Part shown: positions 36,387 through 44,275 of the stretch, in pieces | Numbering within the stretch: position 1 is the stretch's first letter | Layout of the letters: each line of letters begins with the position of its first letter | Origin: Xanthobacteraceae bacterium 501b | GTDB lineage: Bacteria > Pseudomonadota > Alphaproteobacteria > Rhizobiales > Xanthobacteraceae | NCBI GenBank assembly: GCA_000378025.1 | Contig: KB899087.1 | Location: 2,790,001 to 2,854,000, forward strand | Length of the DNA stretch: 64,000 bases | Reading direction: 5' to 3' | The notes under the pieces: model-generated | Seen by the model: the letters and a program-made list of their open reading frames with translations, nothing else | Database searches by the model: none | What the model was told of the DNA's origin: nothing | Position numbers and translations under genes: made by a program

Positions 36387-36914
36387 CTAGTCGTCGGCGA
36401 CATTAGAGGGGCCGGCATCCCGCCGGGGCGGCGGCTCGGCTTCCGCCTCCAGCGCCTTCTCCATCGGCACCATCGCCGCCAGCAGCACGAAAGTCACCAC
36501 CAGAGCGAGGAAAACGAGGTGCCAGGAGGCGATGGCGCAGGCGACTCCGAGCGCCGCCGTCACCCACACCGTCGCCGCCGTGGTCAGTCCGTGCACTTCC
36601 AGCCGGTCGCCGTCGCGCAGCACCACGCCGGCGCCGAGAAAGCCGATCCCGGTCATCACGCCCTGCACGATGCCCTGCACCACGCGGCTGGTGGCATCCG
36701 GGTGGCCCTCGATACCCCCAACATTGATCGCCGAGAGCGAGATCAGCGCCGCCCCCAGCCCGACAAGGCCAAGCGTCCGCATCCCGGTCGGCTTGCCGCG
36801 CAGGTCGCGATTGATGCCGAGGAGCATGCCGCAGCCTGCCGCCGCCAGCAGCCGCAGCAGGTCCTCCATCTCGTCGGGCGTCACCCACCAGTCCTGCGGA
36901 AGCCAGTCCATCAT
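36387..36914 (-). CDS. MgtC/SapB family membrane protein
   Basis: 175 residues. Membrane segments: about 20-36 (LLAAAGCGMLLGINRDLRGK), then TLGLVGLGAALISLSAI, GVMTGIGFLGAGVVLRDG and VWVTAALGVACAIASWHLVFLALVVTFVLLAA. These are the MgtC blocks, with the conserved GIGFLGAG motif. The long C-terminal regulatory domain of virulence MgtC is absent. The start overlaps the ligD stop by 4 bases (ATGA), so the two are translationally coupled, an unexpected partnership of envelope and DNA-repair functions. Confidence 0.88.
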   Translation of the reverse strand: MMDWLPQDWWVTPDEMEDLLRLLAAAGCGMLLGINRDLRGKPTGMRTLGLVGLGAALISLSAINVGGIEGHPDATSRVVQGIVQGVMTGIGFLGAGVVLRDGDRLEVHGLTTAATVWVTAALGVACAIASWHLVFLALVVTFVLLAAMVPMEKALEAEAEPPPRRDAGPSNVADD

Positions 36915-39547
36915 GTCTCCTTGGCGCCCCGCCGGCGTGCGCCGGCCATCTTGGGCAGCGGCACGGCGGCGGTGTGGAAACCGTCCCAGGGGTCGGCGGC
37001 GAGATGCGCGAGCCGGGCCGGCGCATCGGCCAGGGTGAACTGCGCCGCCCCGGCCAGCTGGTCGAGTTCGTCCCACGCCACCGGCATGGAGACGCCCGCC
37101 CCGGCACGGGCGCGCGGGCAATAGGCCGCCACCGCCGTGGCGCCGCGTCCATTGCGGAGATAATCGATGAAGATGCGCCCCTTGCGCCGCGCCTTGGTGG
37201 CCACCGCGATGAAACGGTCCGGGTCGTCGGCGGCCAGCGAATCCGCCAGCGCCTTGGTGAAGGCCTTCGCCGCCTCCCAGCTCGCCTGCGGCTTCAGCGG
37301 CGCCACCACATGCAGCCCCTTGCCGCCTGAGGTCTTGACGAACGCCGCCAGCCCCTGCGCCTCCAACCGGGCACGGATCTCGCGCGCGCCGGCGACCACC
37401 CCGTCCCAACCGACGCCCTCGCCGGGATCGAGGTCGAAGATCAGCATGTCCGGATGCTCGATATCGGCCAGCGGTGCGCCCCAGGGGTGGATTTCCAGCG
37501 CGCCGGACTGCACCAGCGCAATCAGCCCGTCGAGATCCTCGATAAACAGCAGCTCCTCGCCGTCCTTGTCGGTGCGGACCTTGATCGCCTTGTTCATGCC
37601 TCGCCAGGAGTGCTTCTGGAAAAAGCACTGGCTGGCGATACCGTCCGGGCAGCGCAGCAGCGCCAGCGGCCGCGCGACGACGAAGGGCAGGATGTGGCGC
37701 CAGACCTCGGCGTAGTAGTCCGCAAGCCCCTGCTTGGTGATGCCTTCCTCCGGCCAGTAGACGCGGTCGGGATGGGTGAGCTTGACCTTTGAGCGCGCCG
37801 CCGACCGGGCCGCACTTGCTTGGGGCGCCATGTCTTTCCCCTCCACCGGCGTCTCGCGCACGATCTCGCGCGCCGGCTTATCCTCGCGCAGACCGCGAAA
37901 GGCAGCGTGGCGCAGATGCTGGTCGCCGGTCCAGCCGCGAAACTCGACTTCCGCCACCAGTTCCGGCGCAACGAAGGTGACGCCGCGCCGTTCTTCAGTG
38001 GTCAGCGGGCTGGCGAAGGGGCTGCGCGCGCGTGCGAGGCCGGAAAGCCGGGCGTAGAGATCACGCGCCACACTGTGGGAAAAGCCGGTGCCGACCCGGC
38101 CGACGGCCACCAGCTTGCCCTCGTCATGAACGCCGAGCACCAGCGACCCGATGGCGTTTTTCGCGGCGGTGGAGGGTGTGAAGCCGCCAATGACGAATTC
38201 CTGCCGGAAGGCGCATTTCGATTTCACCCAGTCCTTGCCACGCCCCGAGCGATAGGGCGCGTCGGCCCGCTTCGACACCAGCCCTTCGAGACTGAGCCGG
38301 CAGGCATGGCGCAGCATGTCGCCTCCGTCCTCCGCCAGATGCTCGCTGTAGCGCAGGCAGTCCTGGGCCTCGCGCAGCAGATGCTCCAGCACCTGCTTGC
38401 GCGCGGCGAGCGGCCGGGTGCGAAAGTCCCGCCCGTCGAGGTGGAGCAGGTCGAAGGCGTAGTAGACGAAGCGGTCGTGCCGCCCTTCGCTGAGATCTTG
38501 TTGCAGGAAACTGAAATTCGACACGCCGGCGCCCGTCTCGACCACGAGTTCGCCGTCAATGAGCGTATCCCGCGCCGGCAGCGCTTCCAGCGCCGCAACC
38601 AGCGCCGGCCCGAAGCGGGAGGTCCAGTCGAGCCCGGAACGGGTGAGCAGCTTCACCCGCCGCTTGCCCTTCGCGGTGGCGTCGATCCGCGCCTGCAAAC
38701 GGTAGCCATCGTATTTGATCTCGTGGATCCACGCCTTTCCGCCCGGTGCCTTGGCCACCAGCGTGGCAAGCTGCGGCTCGACGAAAGCGGGCAGCGGCGC
38801 CGGCTCGCCCACGGCCTCAGGACCGGCAGGGTCGGGTGTTTTTGTCCTGGTTTCAGGCCTGCCTGACGCCTTGGCTGCCGCCTTGCCGGCGGGTTTGGCC
38901 TTCGCGGCAGCGGGAGCGACCGGTGCCTTGCACGTTTCGGACTTGCGCGTTCCGGCCTTGCGCGTCATGAGCGGCACCTCGTCGCCCTTGGCGATGGCGT
39001 CCAGCGTGCGCCCGGTCTTCACCGAATCCGGCGCCTCCTCGAGTATATCCGGCGCGTCCTCTTCCCGCGCCGCCTCGTCGTCGGCCTTCATGAGCAGCCA
39101 ATTGTCGGCCTTCTCACCCTTGCGCGGGGCGAGCCTCACGAGATGCCAGCGCCCGTGCAACTTGGTGCCGTGCAACACGAATTCGAGATGGCCCTTCTTG
39201 TAGCCGCGGGCCGGATCGCCCACCGGCTCCCAGCTGCCGGTGTCCCACAGCATGACGGTGCCGCCACCGTACTGGCCCTTGGGAATGGTGCCCTCGAAGC
39301 TGCCATAGTCGAGCGGGTGGTCCTCCACATGCACGGCCAGTCGCTTCTCGCCCGGCACCAGGCTCGGCCCGCGCGTCACCGCCCAGCTCTTCAGCACGCC
39401 ATCCATTTCGAGCCGGAGGTCGTAGTGAAGCCGCCGGGCCGCGTGCTTCTGGATCAGATAGGCGTGCCCTTCCGCCGCGCCCTCGGTGCCCTGCGGCTCC
39501 TGCGTGCGGGTGAAGTCACGCTTGCGGCGGTACGTGTCGAGCGCCAT
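36911..39547 (-). CDS. ligD: Multifunctional ATP-dependent DNA ligase LigD (PE-Lig-Pol)
   Basis: End-joining ligase of 878 residues with all three modules. The 3'-phosphoesterase is at about 20-160 (HYDLRLEMDGVLKSWAV and GSFEGTIPKGQYGGG). The ligase is at about 255-560, with nucleotidyl lysine in EIKYDGYR, then DGELVVE, LEGLVSKR and WVKSKC. The primase-polymerase is at about 590-860, with DLDPGEG and KTSGGKGLHVVAPL. A Lys/Ala-rich linker at about 190-240 separates PE and ligase. The order PE-Lig-Pol is the common proteobacterial one. It starts 6 bases after the second ku. Confidence 0.97.
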   Translation of the reverse strand: MALDTYRRKRDFTRTQEPQGTEGAAEGHAYLIQKHAARRLHYDLRLEMDGVLKSWAVTRGPSLVPGEKRLAVHVEDHPLDYGSFEGTIPKGQYGGGTVMLWDTGSWEPVGDPARGYKKGHLEFVLHGTKLHGRWHLVRLAPRKGEKADNWLLMKADDEAAREEDAPDILEEAPDSVKTGRTLDAIAKGDEVPLMTRKAGTRKSETCKAPVAPAAAKAKPAGKAAAKASGRPETRTKTPDPAGPEAVGEPAPLPAFVEPQLATLVAKAPGGKAWIHEIKYDGYRLQARIDATAKGKRRVKLLTRSGLDWTSRFGPALVAALEALPARDTLIDGELVVETGAGVSNFSFLQQDLSEGRHDRFVYYAFDLLHLDGRDFRTRPLAARKQVLEHLLREAQDCLRYSEHLAEDGGDMLRHACRLSLEGLVSKRADAPYRSGRGKDWVKSKCAFRQEFVIGGFTPSTAAKNAIGSLVLGVHDEGKLVAVGRVGTGFSHSVARDLYARLSGLARARSPFASPLTTEERRGVTFVAPELVAEVEFRGWTGDQHLRHAAFRGLREDKPAREIVRETPVEGKDMAPQASAARSAARSKVKLTHPDRVYWPEEGITKQGLADYYAEVWRHILPFVVARPLALLRCPDGIASQCFFQKHSWRGMNKAIKVRTDKDGEELLFIEDLDGLIALVQSGALEIHPWGAPLADIEHPDMLIFDLDPGEGVGWDGVVAGAREIRARLEAQGLAAFVKTSGGKGLHVVAPLKPQASWEAAKAFTKALADSLAADDPDRFIAVATKARRKGRIFIDYLRNGRGATAVAAYCPRARAGAGVSMPVAWDELDQLAGAAQFTLADAPARLAHLAADPWDGFHTAAVPLPKMAGARRRGAKET

Positions 39548-39553
39548 CGCCGC

Positions 39554-40465
39554 CTAGCCCGCCTTGCGCGTGGGGGCGCGTGAGGCCGCGCGAGCCGCCG
39601 GTTTCTTGGCGGGACTCTTCTTGGTGGCCGCCTTCTTTGCCGCCGACTTTTTTGCGGGCGCCTTCTCGTGCGGCGCCTTCTTGTCACCCCCGCCCGCCAG
39701 ACCCGCGCTCTCGCGCAGCGCGTCCATCAGGCTGACCACCTTGGCCGAGCTCTGCTTCGGCGGGGCGATCTTGCGACCTTCCATCTTCGCCCGCACCAGT
39801 TCGGCGAGCGCGTCGTCATAGCGGTCGTCGAAGGTCTCCGGCTGGAAGCGGCCGGCCTTGGTCTCGATGATATGGCGCGCGAGATCGAGCATTTCCGGCT
39901 CCATCTTCACCTCGGCAATGTCCTCGAAGGCCTCCTGCGCCGAGCGCACCTCATAGTCATGGTTCAGCGTGGTGGCGATGAGGCCGTCATCATAGGCGCG
40001 GATCAGCAGGCTGCGCGGGCGGCGGAACAAGACGGCGCTCGCCACCGCCGCCACCTTCTTCTTCCGCAGGCCCTCGCGGATGACGGCGAAGCTCGCCTGC
40101 GAGGCCTCGTCCGCCGGGCGCAGGTAATAGGGGCGATCGAAATAGAGATCATCGACCTCGGCACAGGGGAGAAAACTCTCGATCGTCAGCGCCTTGTCGC
40201 CCTTCGGCGTCACCTCGGCGATCTCTTCCGGCTCCAGCACGATGAAGTCGCCGGCATCGACCTCATAGCCCTTCACCTGCTCCTCGCGCTCCACCACTTT
40301 GCCGGTTTCGGCATCGACGAAGCGCCGTTGCAGGCGGTGGCCGGTCTTCCGGTTCACCATGTGCAGGCTGACGCGGTCGCTGGCGCTGACGGCGGTGTAG
40401 AGGCCGACGGCACAGACCAGCTCACCCAGCCTTAGAAAGCCCTTCCATGTCGCGCGCGCGGCCAT
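39554..40465 (-). CDS. ku: Ku protein, second copy, with long lysine-rich tail
   Basis: Ku of 303 residues, operonic with ligD and therefore its likely main partner. The core has VSLHMVNRKTGHRLQRRFVD and ALTIESFLPCAEVDDLYFDRPYY. The last about 50 residues are AKK/PAKK repeats (KKSAAKKAATKKSPAKKPAA), histone-H1-like, which in other bacteria lets Ku bind DNA away from ends. The first Ku lacks this. A perfect EcfG-type promoter lies 50 bases upstream. Confidence 0.95.
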   Translation of the reverse strand: MAARATWKGFLRLGELVCAVGLYTAVSASDRVSLHMVNRKTGHRLQRRFVDAETGKVVEREEQVKGYEVDAGDFIVLEPEEIAEVTPKGDKALTIESFLPCAEVDDLYFDRPYYLRPADEASQASFAVIREGLRKKKVAAVASAVLFRRPRSLLIRAYDDGLIATTLNHDYEVRSAQEAFEDIAEVKMEPEMLDLARHIIETKAGRFQPETFDDRYDDALAELVRAKMEGRKIAPPKQSSAKVVSLMDALRESAGLAGGGDKKAPHEKAPAKKSAAKKAATKKSPAKKPAARAASRAPTRKAG

Positions 40466-40514
40466 GCCTGCCTCTGTGCTTGCCCCGAGGGGGGTGCCGG
40501 GATGCCTCGTCCTT

Positions 40515-40539
40515 AACGCGCCTGCGGGTGGCGCGTTCC
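40515..40539 (-). promoter_or_regulatory. EcfG-type promoter of ku-ligD-mgtC operon
   Basis: Minus strand GGAAC (40539-40535), 16 bases, CGTT (40518-40515): full consensus match. A start near 40508 would leave a leader of about 43 bases. Confidence 0.75.
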
Positions 40540-40568
40540 CCGCTGGCAGGGAGCATCACGCAGCAGAA

Positions 40569-40586
40569 CGGGCGCCGAAGCGCCCG
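40569..40586 (-). terminator. UUCG-loop hairpin downstream of the PfpI gene
   Basis: CGGGCGC stem with, on the minus strand, a TTCG tetraloop and GCGCCCG, followed by TTCTG. It lies 26 bases after the PfpI stop and would separate it from the ku promoter. Confidence 0.6.
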
Positions 40587-40611
40587 CCTGTCGTCTTTAT
40601 GGAAGGAGCGT

Positions 40612-41175
40612 TCACGCCACCTTGCGACGCTCGTGCCGGCCCTCGCCGATTTCCTCGATGATCTTGGCGACAAAGGCCTTGAGGTCGGCCGGCGAACGGC
40701 TGGTGATGATGCCCTTGTCCACCGCCACCTCCCGGTCGACCCAGTTGCCGCCGGCATTCTTCACGTCGGTGCGGATCGAGGCGTAGGAGGTCACGGTGCG
40801 CCCGCGCACGGCGTCGGCTTCCACCAGCAGCCACGGCCCGTGGCAAATGGCGGCGACCACCTTGCCGCTGTCGAGGAAGGCGCGGACGATCGCCATCGCC
40901 TCCTTGTTGACGCGCAGGATGTCCGGGTTGATCTGGCCACCGGGAATGACCAGCGCGTCGTAGTCTTCCGGCTTCACCGCGCCGAGCGTGGTGTCGGAAT
41001 CGACGCTCTCGCCCCAGTCCTCGCCCTTCCAGCCGCGAATGGCCTTGCCGTCCGGGCTCGCCACGTCGACGCGGGCGCCGGCGGCGCGCAATTCGTCACG
41101 CGGCACCATCAGCTCAGACTGTTCGAAGCCATTGGCGGACATGATGAGGATGCGTGAATCGGTGATCTTCGCCAT
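40612..41175 (-). CDS. DJ-1/PfpI superfamily protein (deglycase/chaperone type)
   Basis: 187 residues. The nucleophile elbow AAICHGPWLL holds the reactive Cys followed by His; LIMSANGFEQSELMVP near the N-terminus provides the conserved Glu. These match the PfpI/YhbO/HchA-like group, stress proteins proposed as glycation-repair enzymes or proteases. It is cytoplasmic, with no signal peptide. A perfect EcfG-type promoter is located 56-80 bases upstream of the start. Confidence 0.9.
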   Translation of the reverse strand: MAKITDSRILIMSANGFEQSELMVPRDELRAAGARVDVASPDGKAIRGWKGEDWGESVDSDTTLGAVKPEDYDALVIPGGQINPDILRVNKEAMAIVRAFLDSGKVVAAICHGPWLLVEADAVRGRTVTSYASIRTDVKNAGGNWVDREVAVDKGIITSRSPADLKAFVAKIIEEIGEGRHERRKVA

Positions 41176-41230
41176 GGGATATCTCCTTTATTGTCATCGA
41201 GCCCCCATGCCCGTCATCTCCCTGGAGGCG

Positions 41231-41255
41231 AACGTGCGCGCCCGGCCGAGGTTCC
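41231..41255 (-). promoter_or_regulatory. EcfG-type promoter of the PfpI gene
   Basis: Minus strand GGAAC (41255-41251), 16 bases, CGTT (41234-41231): full consensus match, leader about 50 bases. Confidence 0.75.
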
Positions 41256-41287
41256 CTCTCAAAGGCCAGTGCCGGGCGCGGGGATGC

Positions 41288-42691
41288 TCACATCGCCTGG
41301 TTCGGGGCGGGCGCTGCGGCCGCGCCAGGGGCAGGCGCGGCGCCTTCGGCCGGTGTCACCCGCCACACGGTATTGCCCACATCGTCGGCGACAAGCAGGC
41401 CGCCGCGCGTGTCCACGAGAACGCCGACGGGACGGCCCTGCGCATTGCCTTCGCTGTCGAGGAAGCCGGTCAGAATCTCCTGCGGCACGCCCGAAGGCCG
41501 GCCGTCGGCGAAGGGCACGAAGATCACCCGGTAGCCGACCGGCTCGCTACGGTTCCACGAACCGTGCTGGCCGATGAAGGCGCCGGAGGAATAACGATCC
41601 GCCAGCGCCGGGCCATTGGCGAAGGTAAAGCCGAGCGAGGCGGTGTGCGCGCCCAGCGCGTAATCCGGCTTAATCGCCTTGGCGACGAGGTCGGGCCGCG
41701 CCGGCTCGATCCGCTCGTCGACGTGCTGGCCGTAATAGGAATAGGGCCAGCCATAGAAGCCGCCCTCCCGCACCGAGGTCATATAGTCCGGCACCAGATC
41801 GTCGCCGATCTCGTCGCGCTCATTCACGGCCACCCACAACTCGCCATTGGCCGGATTCCAGTCGATGCCGACCGGGTTGCGCAGGCCGGTGGCGAAGACG
41901 CGCGAGGCGCCGGTGGCGACATCCACCTCCAGCACGGCGGCGCGGTTCTCCTCCTCCTCCATGCCGTTCTCGCCGACATTGGAATTGGAGCCGACGGCGA
42001 CATAAAGCTTGGAGCCGTCCGGGCTCGCCAGCAGGCTCTTGGTCCAGTGATGATTTCGCCCGGCCGGCAGGTCGGCGAGCTTTTCAGCCGGCGCCGTGAT
42101 CTCCGTCACGCCCTCTTGATAGGGGAAGCTGACGATGGCGTCGGCATTGGCGACATAGAACCGCTCGCCGACCAGCGCCATGCCGAAGGGTGAAGTGAGG
42201 TTCGCAAGGAACACCGACTTCACTTCCGCCGTGCCGTCGCCATCGGCGTCGCGCAGCAGCGAGATGCGGTCGGGGCTTGGCGTCTGCGACCCGGCTTTCT
42301 TCATGAACAGGCCCTGCACCCAGCTGCGCAGGCCCCCGGACTTGTCCTCGGGCTTGGGCGGCGCGTCCGATTCCGCCACCAGCACGTCGCCATTGGGCAG
42401 TTCATAGAGCCAGCGCGGATGGGCGAGGTCGGTGGCAAAGGCGGTCACCTGCATCCCTGCCGCCGGGGTCGGGCGCGCGCCCTCCTGCCAGCCGATAGCC
42501 TCCGCCACCTTGATGGTCGGAAGCGTGGAGCTGTGTGGCTCGGGAAGCTGCGGGTCGGGACCATAGCCGGCGCTTTCCGGCAATGTCGGCGGCGCCCGGT
42601 CGCATGCGGCGACGCCGACGGCGAGCACCAGCAGACAGGGCACGGCCAGTGCGCGGCGGGCGAAGGGGGTGCGGGCGGCATGGAATGGCAT
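41288..42691 (-). CDS. PQQ-type sugar (glucose/sorbosone) dehydrogenase lipoprotein
   Basis: 467 residues. A lipoprotein signal ([11 protein letters not shown], Cys at about 30) is followed by a six-bladed beta-propeller of the soluble-type glucose/sorbosone dehydrogenase family: [19 protein letters not shown], then [58 protein letters not shown] and GQHGSWNRS. The last 25 residues are Pro/Ala-rich. It should sit in the periplasm, membrane-tethered. The ribosome site AGAGG lies inside a stable hairpin (42699-42735). A weak EcfG-like promoter (CGAAC-N17-CGTT) is at 42796-42771. Confidence 0.88.
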   Translation of the reverse strand: MPFHAARTPFARRALAVPCLLVLAVGVAACDRAPPTLPESAGYGPDPQLPEPHSSTLPTIKVAEAIGWQEGARPTPAAGMQVTAFATDLAHPRWLYELPNGDVLVAESDAPPKPEDKSGGLRSWVQGLFMKKAGSQTPSPDRISLLRDADGDGTAEVKSVFLANLTSPFGMALVGERFYVANADAIVSFPYQEGVTEITAPAEKLADLPAGRNHHWTKSLLASPDGSKLYVAVGSNSNVGENGMEEEENRAAVLEVDVATGASRVFATGLRNPVGIDWNPANGELWVAVNERDEIGDDLVPDYMTSVREGGFYGWPYSYYGQHVDERIEPARPDLVAKAIKPDYALGAHTASLGFTFANGPALADRYSSGAFIGQHGSWNRSEPVGYRVIFVPFADGRPSGVPQEILTGFLDSEGNAQGRPVGVLVDTRGGLLVADDVGNTVWRVTPAEGAAPAPGAAAAPAPNQAM

Positions 42692-42698
42692 GGCTCTT

Positions 42699-42735
42699 CC
42701 TCTCGAAGACGGCGCAGCGCGTCGCCTTCGAGAGG
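42699..42735 (-). promoter_or_regulatory. Hairpin sequestering the ribosome site of the sugar dehydrogenase
   Basis: Arms 42699-42708 and 42726-42735 (cctctcgaag / cttcgagagg) are perfect reverse complements, with further GGCG/CGCC pairing inside. On the mRNA the 3' arm contains AGAGG, the start of the Shine-Dalgarno region of the 42691 ATG. Confidence 0.5.
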
Positions 42736-42770
42736 CGATGCGGAGCCCGTGACGGGGTGATCGGAAGGCC

Positions 42771-42796
42771 AACGCCCGAAATGGCGCGATGGTTCG
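42771..42796 (-). promoter_or_regulatory. EcfG-like promoter of the sugar dehydrogenase
   Basis: Minus strand CGAAC (42796-42792), 17 bases, CGTT (42774-42771): one mismatch in the -35. Confidence 0.45.
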
Positions 42797-42829
42797 GCCG
42801 ATCTGCCGGGGGCCGGCCCTCCGGATGGC

Positions 42830-42854
42830 GGAACCAACCCGCCAGCCAGCCGTT
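42830..42854 (+). promoter_or_regulatory. EcfG-type promoter of the SDR operon
   Basis: GGAAC (42830-42834), 16 bases, CGTT (42851-42854): full consensus match, 44 bases before the start codon. Confidence 0.75.
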
Positions 42855-42897
42855 GGCCTCGCATCATTGCCCTGCCAATAGCCAAGGAGCCCCGACG

Positions 42898-43758
42898 ATG
42901 CCGACGCCTCATCCGCGCCCGCCTTTTCAGGAGCAGCAGCAGCCCATGCCCGGGCGGACGGAGGCGATGTCGCCGCGTCCCGACCATGGCGAGCAGAGCT
43001 ACAAGGGATCGGGCCGGCTGGAGGGCCTGAAGGCACTAATCACCGGCGGGGATAGCGGCATTGGCCGCGCCGTCGCCCTCGCCTATGCCCGCGAAGGCGC
43101 CGACGTGCTGATCTCCTATCTCGACGAGCACGACGACGCCGAAGCGACGGCGACGCTGGTGCGCGATGCGGGCCGGCAGGCGGTGCTGGTTCCCGGCGAC
43201 ATCCAGCACGCCGCCCATTGCCGCGCGCTGGTCGACAAGGCGGTGGAAGCTTTCGGGCGCATCGACCTCCTCGTGAACAACGCCGCCCACCAGAAGACCT
43301 TCGACGACATCGGCGACATTCCCGACGAGGAATGGGATCTGACGTTCAAGGTCAACATCCACGCCATGTTCTACCTGACCAAGGCCGCCGTGCCGCACAT
43401 GCAGCCGGGCAGCGCCATCATCAACACCGCCTCGATCAATTCCGACAAGCCCAACCCCACTTTGCTCGCCTATGCGACGACAAAGGGCGCCATCCAGAAT
43501 TTCACCGCCGGGCTGGCGCAGTTGCTCGCCGAGAAGGGCATCCGCGCCAATGCGGTGGCACCGGGGCCGATCTGGACCCCGCTCATCCCCGCCACCATGC
43601 CGGCGGAGAAGGTGGCGCATTTCGGCGAGCAGGTGCCGATTAAGCGACCGGGCCAGCCGGCCGAGCTCGCCACCGCCTATGTGATGCTGGCCGACCCGCT
43701 GTCGAGCTACGTCTCGGGTGCCACCATCGCCGTCACCGGCGGCGCTCCGATGATCTGA
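42898..43758 (+). CDS. Short-chain dehydrogenase/reductase, stress-type (YghA-like)
   Basis: 286 residues. A Pro/Gln-rich N-terminal 35 residues precedes a Rossmann SDR: cofactor motif [12 protein letters not shown] (TGxxxGIG), NNAAHQ (NNAG-like), the catalytic Ser region NTASINS, and YATTKGA (YxxxK). The N-terminal extension and the [11 protein letters not shown] block are typical of the YghA/general-stress group of SDRs, which act on aldehydes or ketones with NADP(H). AAGGAG precedes the ATG. Two small genes follow closely. Confidence 0.92.
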   Translation: MPTPHPRPPFQEQQQPMPGRTEAMSPRPDHGEQSYKGSGRLEGLKALITGGDSGIGRAVALAYAREGADVLISYLDEHDDAEATATLVRDAGRQAVLVPGDIQHAAHCRALVDKAVEAFGRIDLLVNNAAHQKTFDDIGDIPDEEWDLTFKVNIHAMFYLTKAAVPHMQPGSAIINTASINSDKPNPTLLAYATTKGAIQNFTAGLAQLLAEKGIRANAVAPGPIWTPLIPATMPAEKVAHFGEQVPIKRPGQPAELATAYVMLADPLSSYVSGATIAVTGGAPMI

Positions 43759-43784
43759 GATCGGCAGCTGAAGAGGAGAAAATC

Positions 43785-44051
43785 ATGCAGAACCAATCAT
43801 CTACCGGCTCGGCGCATTATCGCCTTCGCGGCAGCGAGGGGCAATGGCGGGTCGAGAGCGATGGCGACACCGGCATGGCCTATGCCAGCAAGGAAGCCGC
43901 CTTCGAGGCGGCCGTCGCCGCCGCCTCCAACGCCATCCGCGACGGCTACGACGTGACGATCACCGTGCCCGGCGCCGGCGAAACGATGCTCGGTGTCGAG
44001 GACACGGGGCATGGCGCGGGAGAGCCGGCCGGCGCCGCAGGCAAGGTCTGA
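43785..44051 (+). CDS. Small DUF2188-like protein
   Basis: 88 residues: SAHYRLRGSEGQWRVESDGD followed by an Ala-rich helix (KEAAFEAAVAAASNAIRDG) and a strand. The one-strand-turn-helix layout resembles DUF2188 proteins such as the one at 56275, but the sequence match is loose. GAGGAG before the ATG. It lies 26 bases after the SDR, so same operon. Function unknown. Confidence 0.65.
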   Translation: MQNQSSTGSAHYRLRGSEGQWRVESDGDTGMAYASKEAAFEAAVAAASNAIRDGYDVTITVPGAGETMLGVEDTGHGAGEPAGAAGKV

Positions 44052-44117
44052 CCGTGCCGCCAGCCACCGGCTCCGCGGCAGCGTCTCTGGCGCGCGCGAC
44101 GCGAAGACAAGGAGACC

Positions 44118-44258
44118 ATGATGGAAATGCTCTACGGGCTTGGCGCCTTGCTGCTTGTCGCAGCTTTGGCCTACGCCATCCACCAGTCGAAACGACGCCG
44201 TCAGGCCAAGGACATCGAGCTTCCCGAAGAGAAGGTCGACCGCAAGAGCCCCCTATAG
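44118..44258 (+). CDS. 46-residue single-pass membrane protein
   Basis: One N-terminal membrane helix (MLYGLGALLLVAALAYAIH) followed by a basic stop-transfer (KRRRQAK) and an acidic/basic tail. AAGGAG at good spacing before the ATG at 44118. Unknown function; third gene of the SDR stress operon and convergent with opgH. Confidence 0.6.
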   Translation: MMEMLYGLGALLLVAALAYAIHQSKRRRQAKDIELPEEKVDRKSPL

Positions 44259-44275
44259 CTTGCCCTTGTTCCTGA

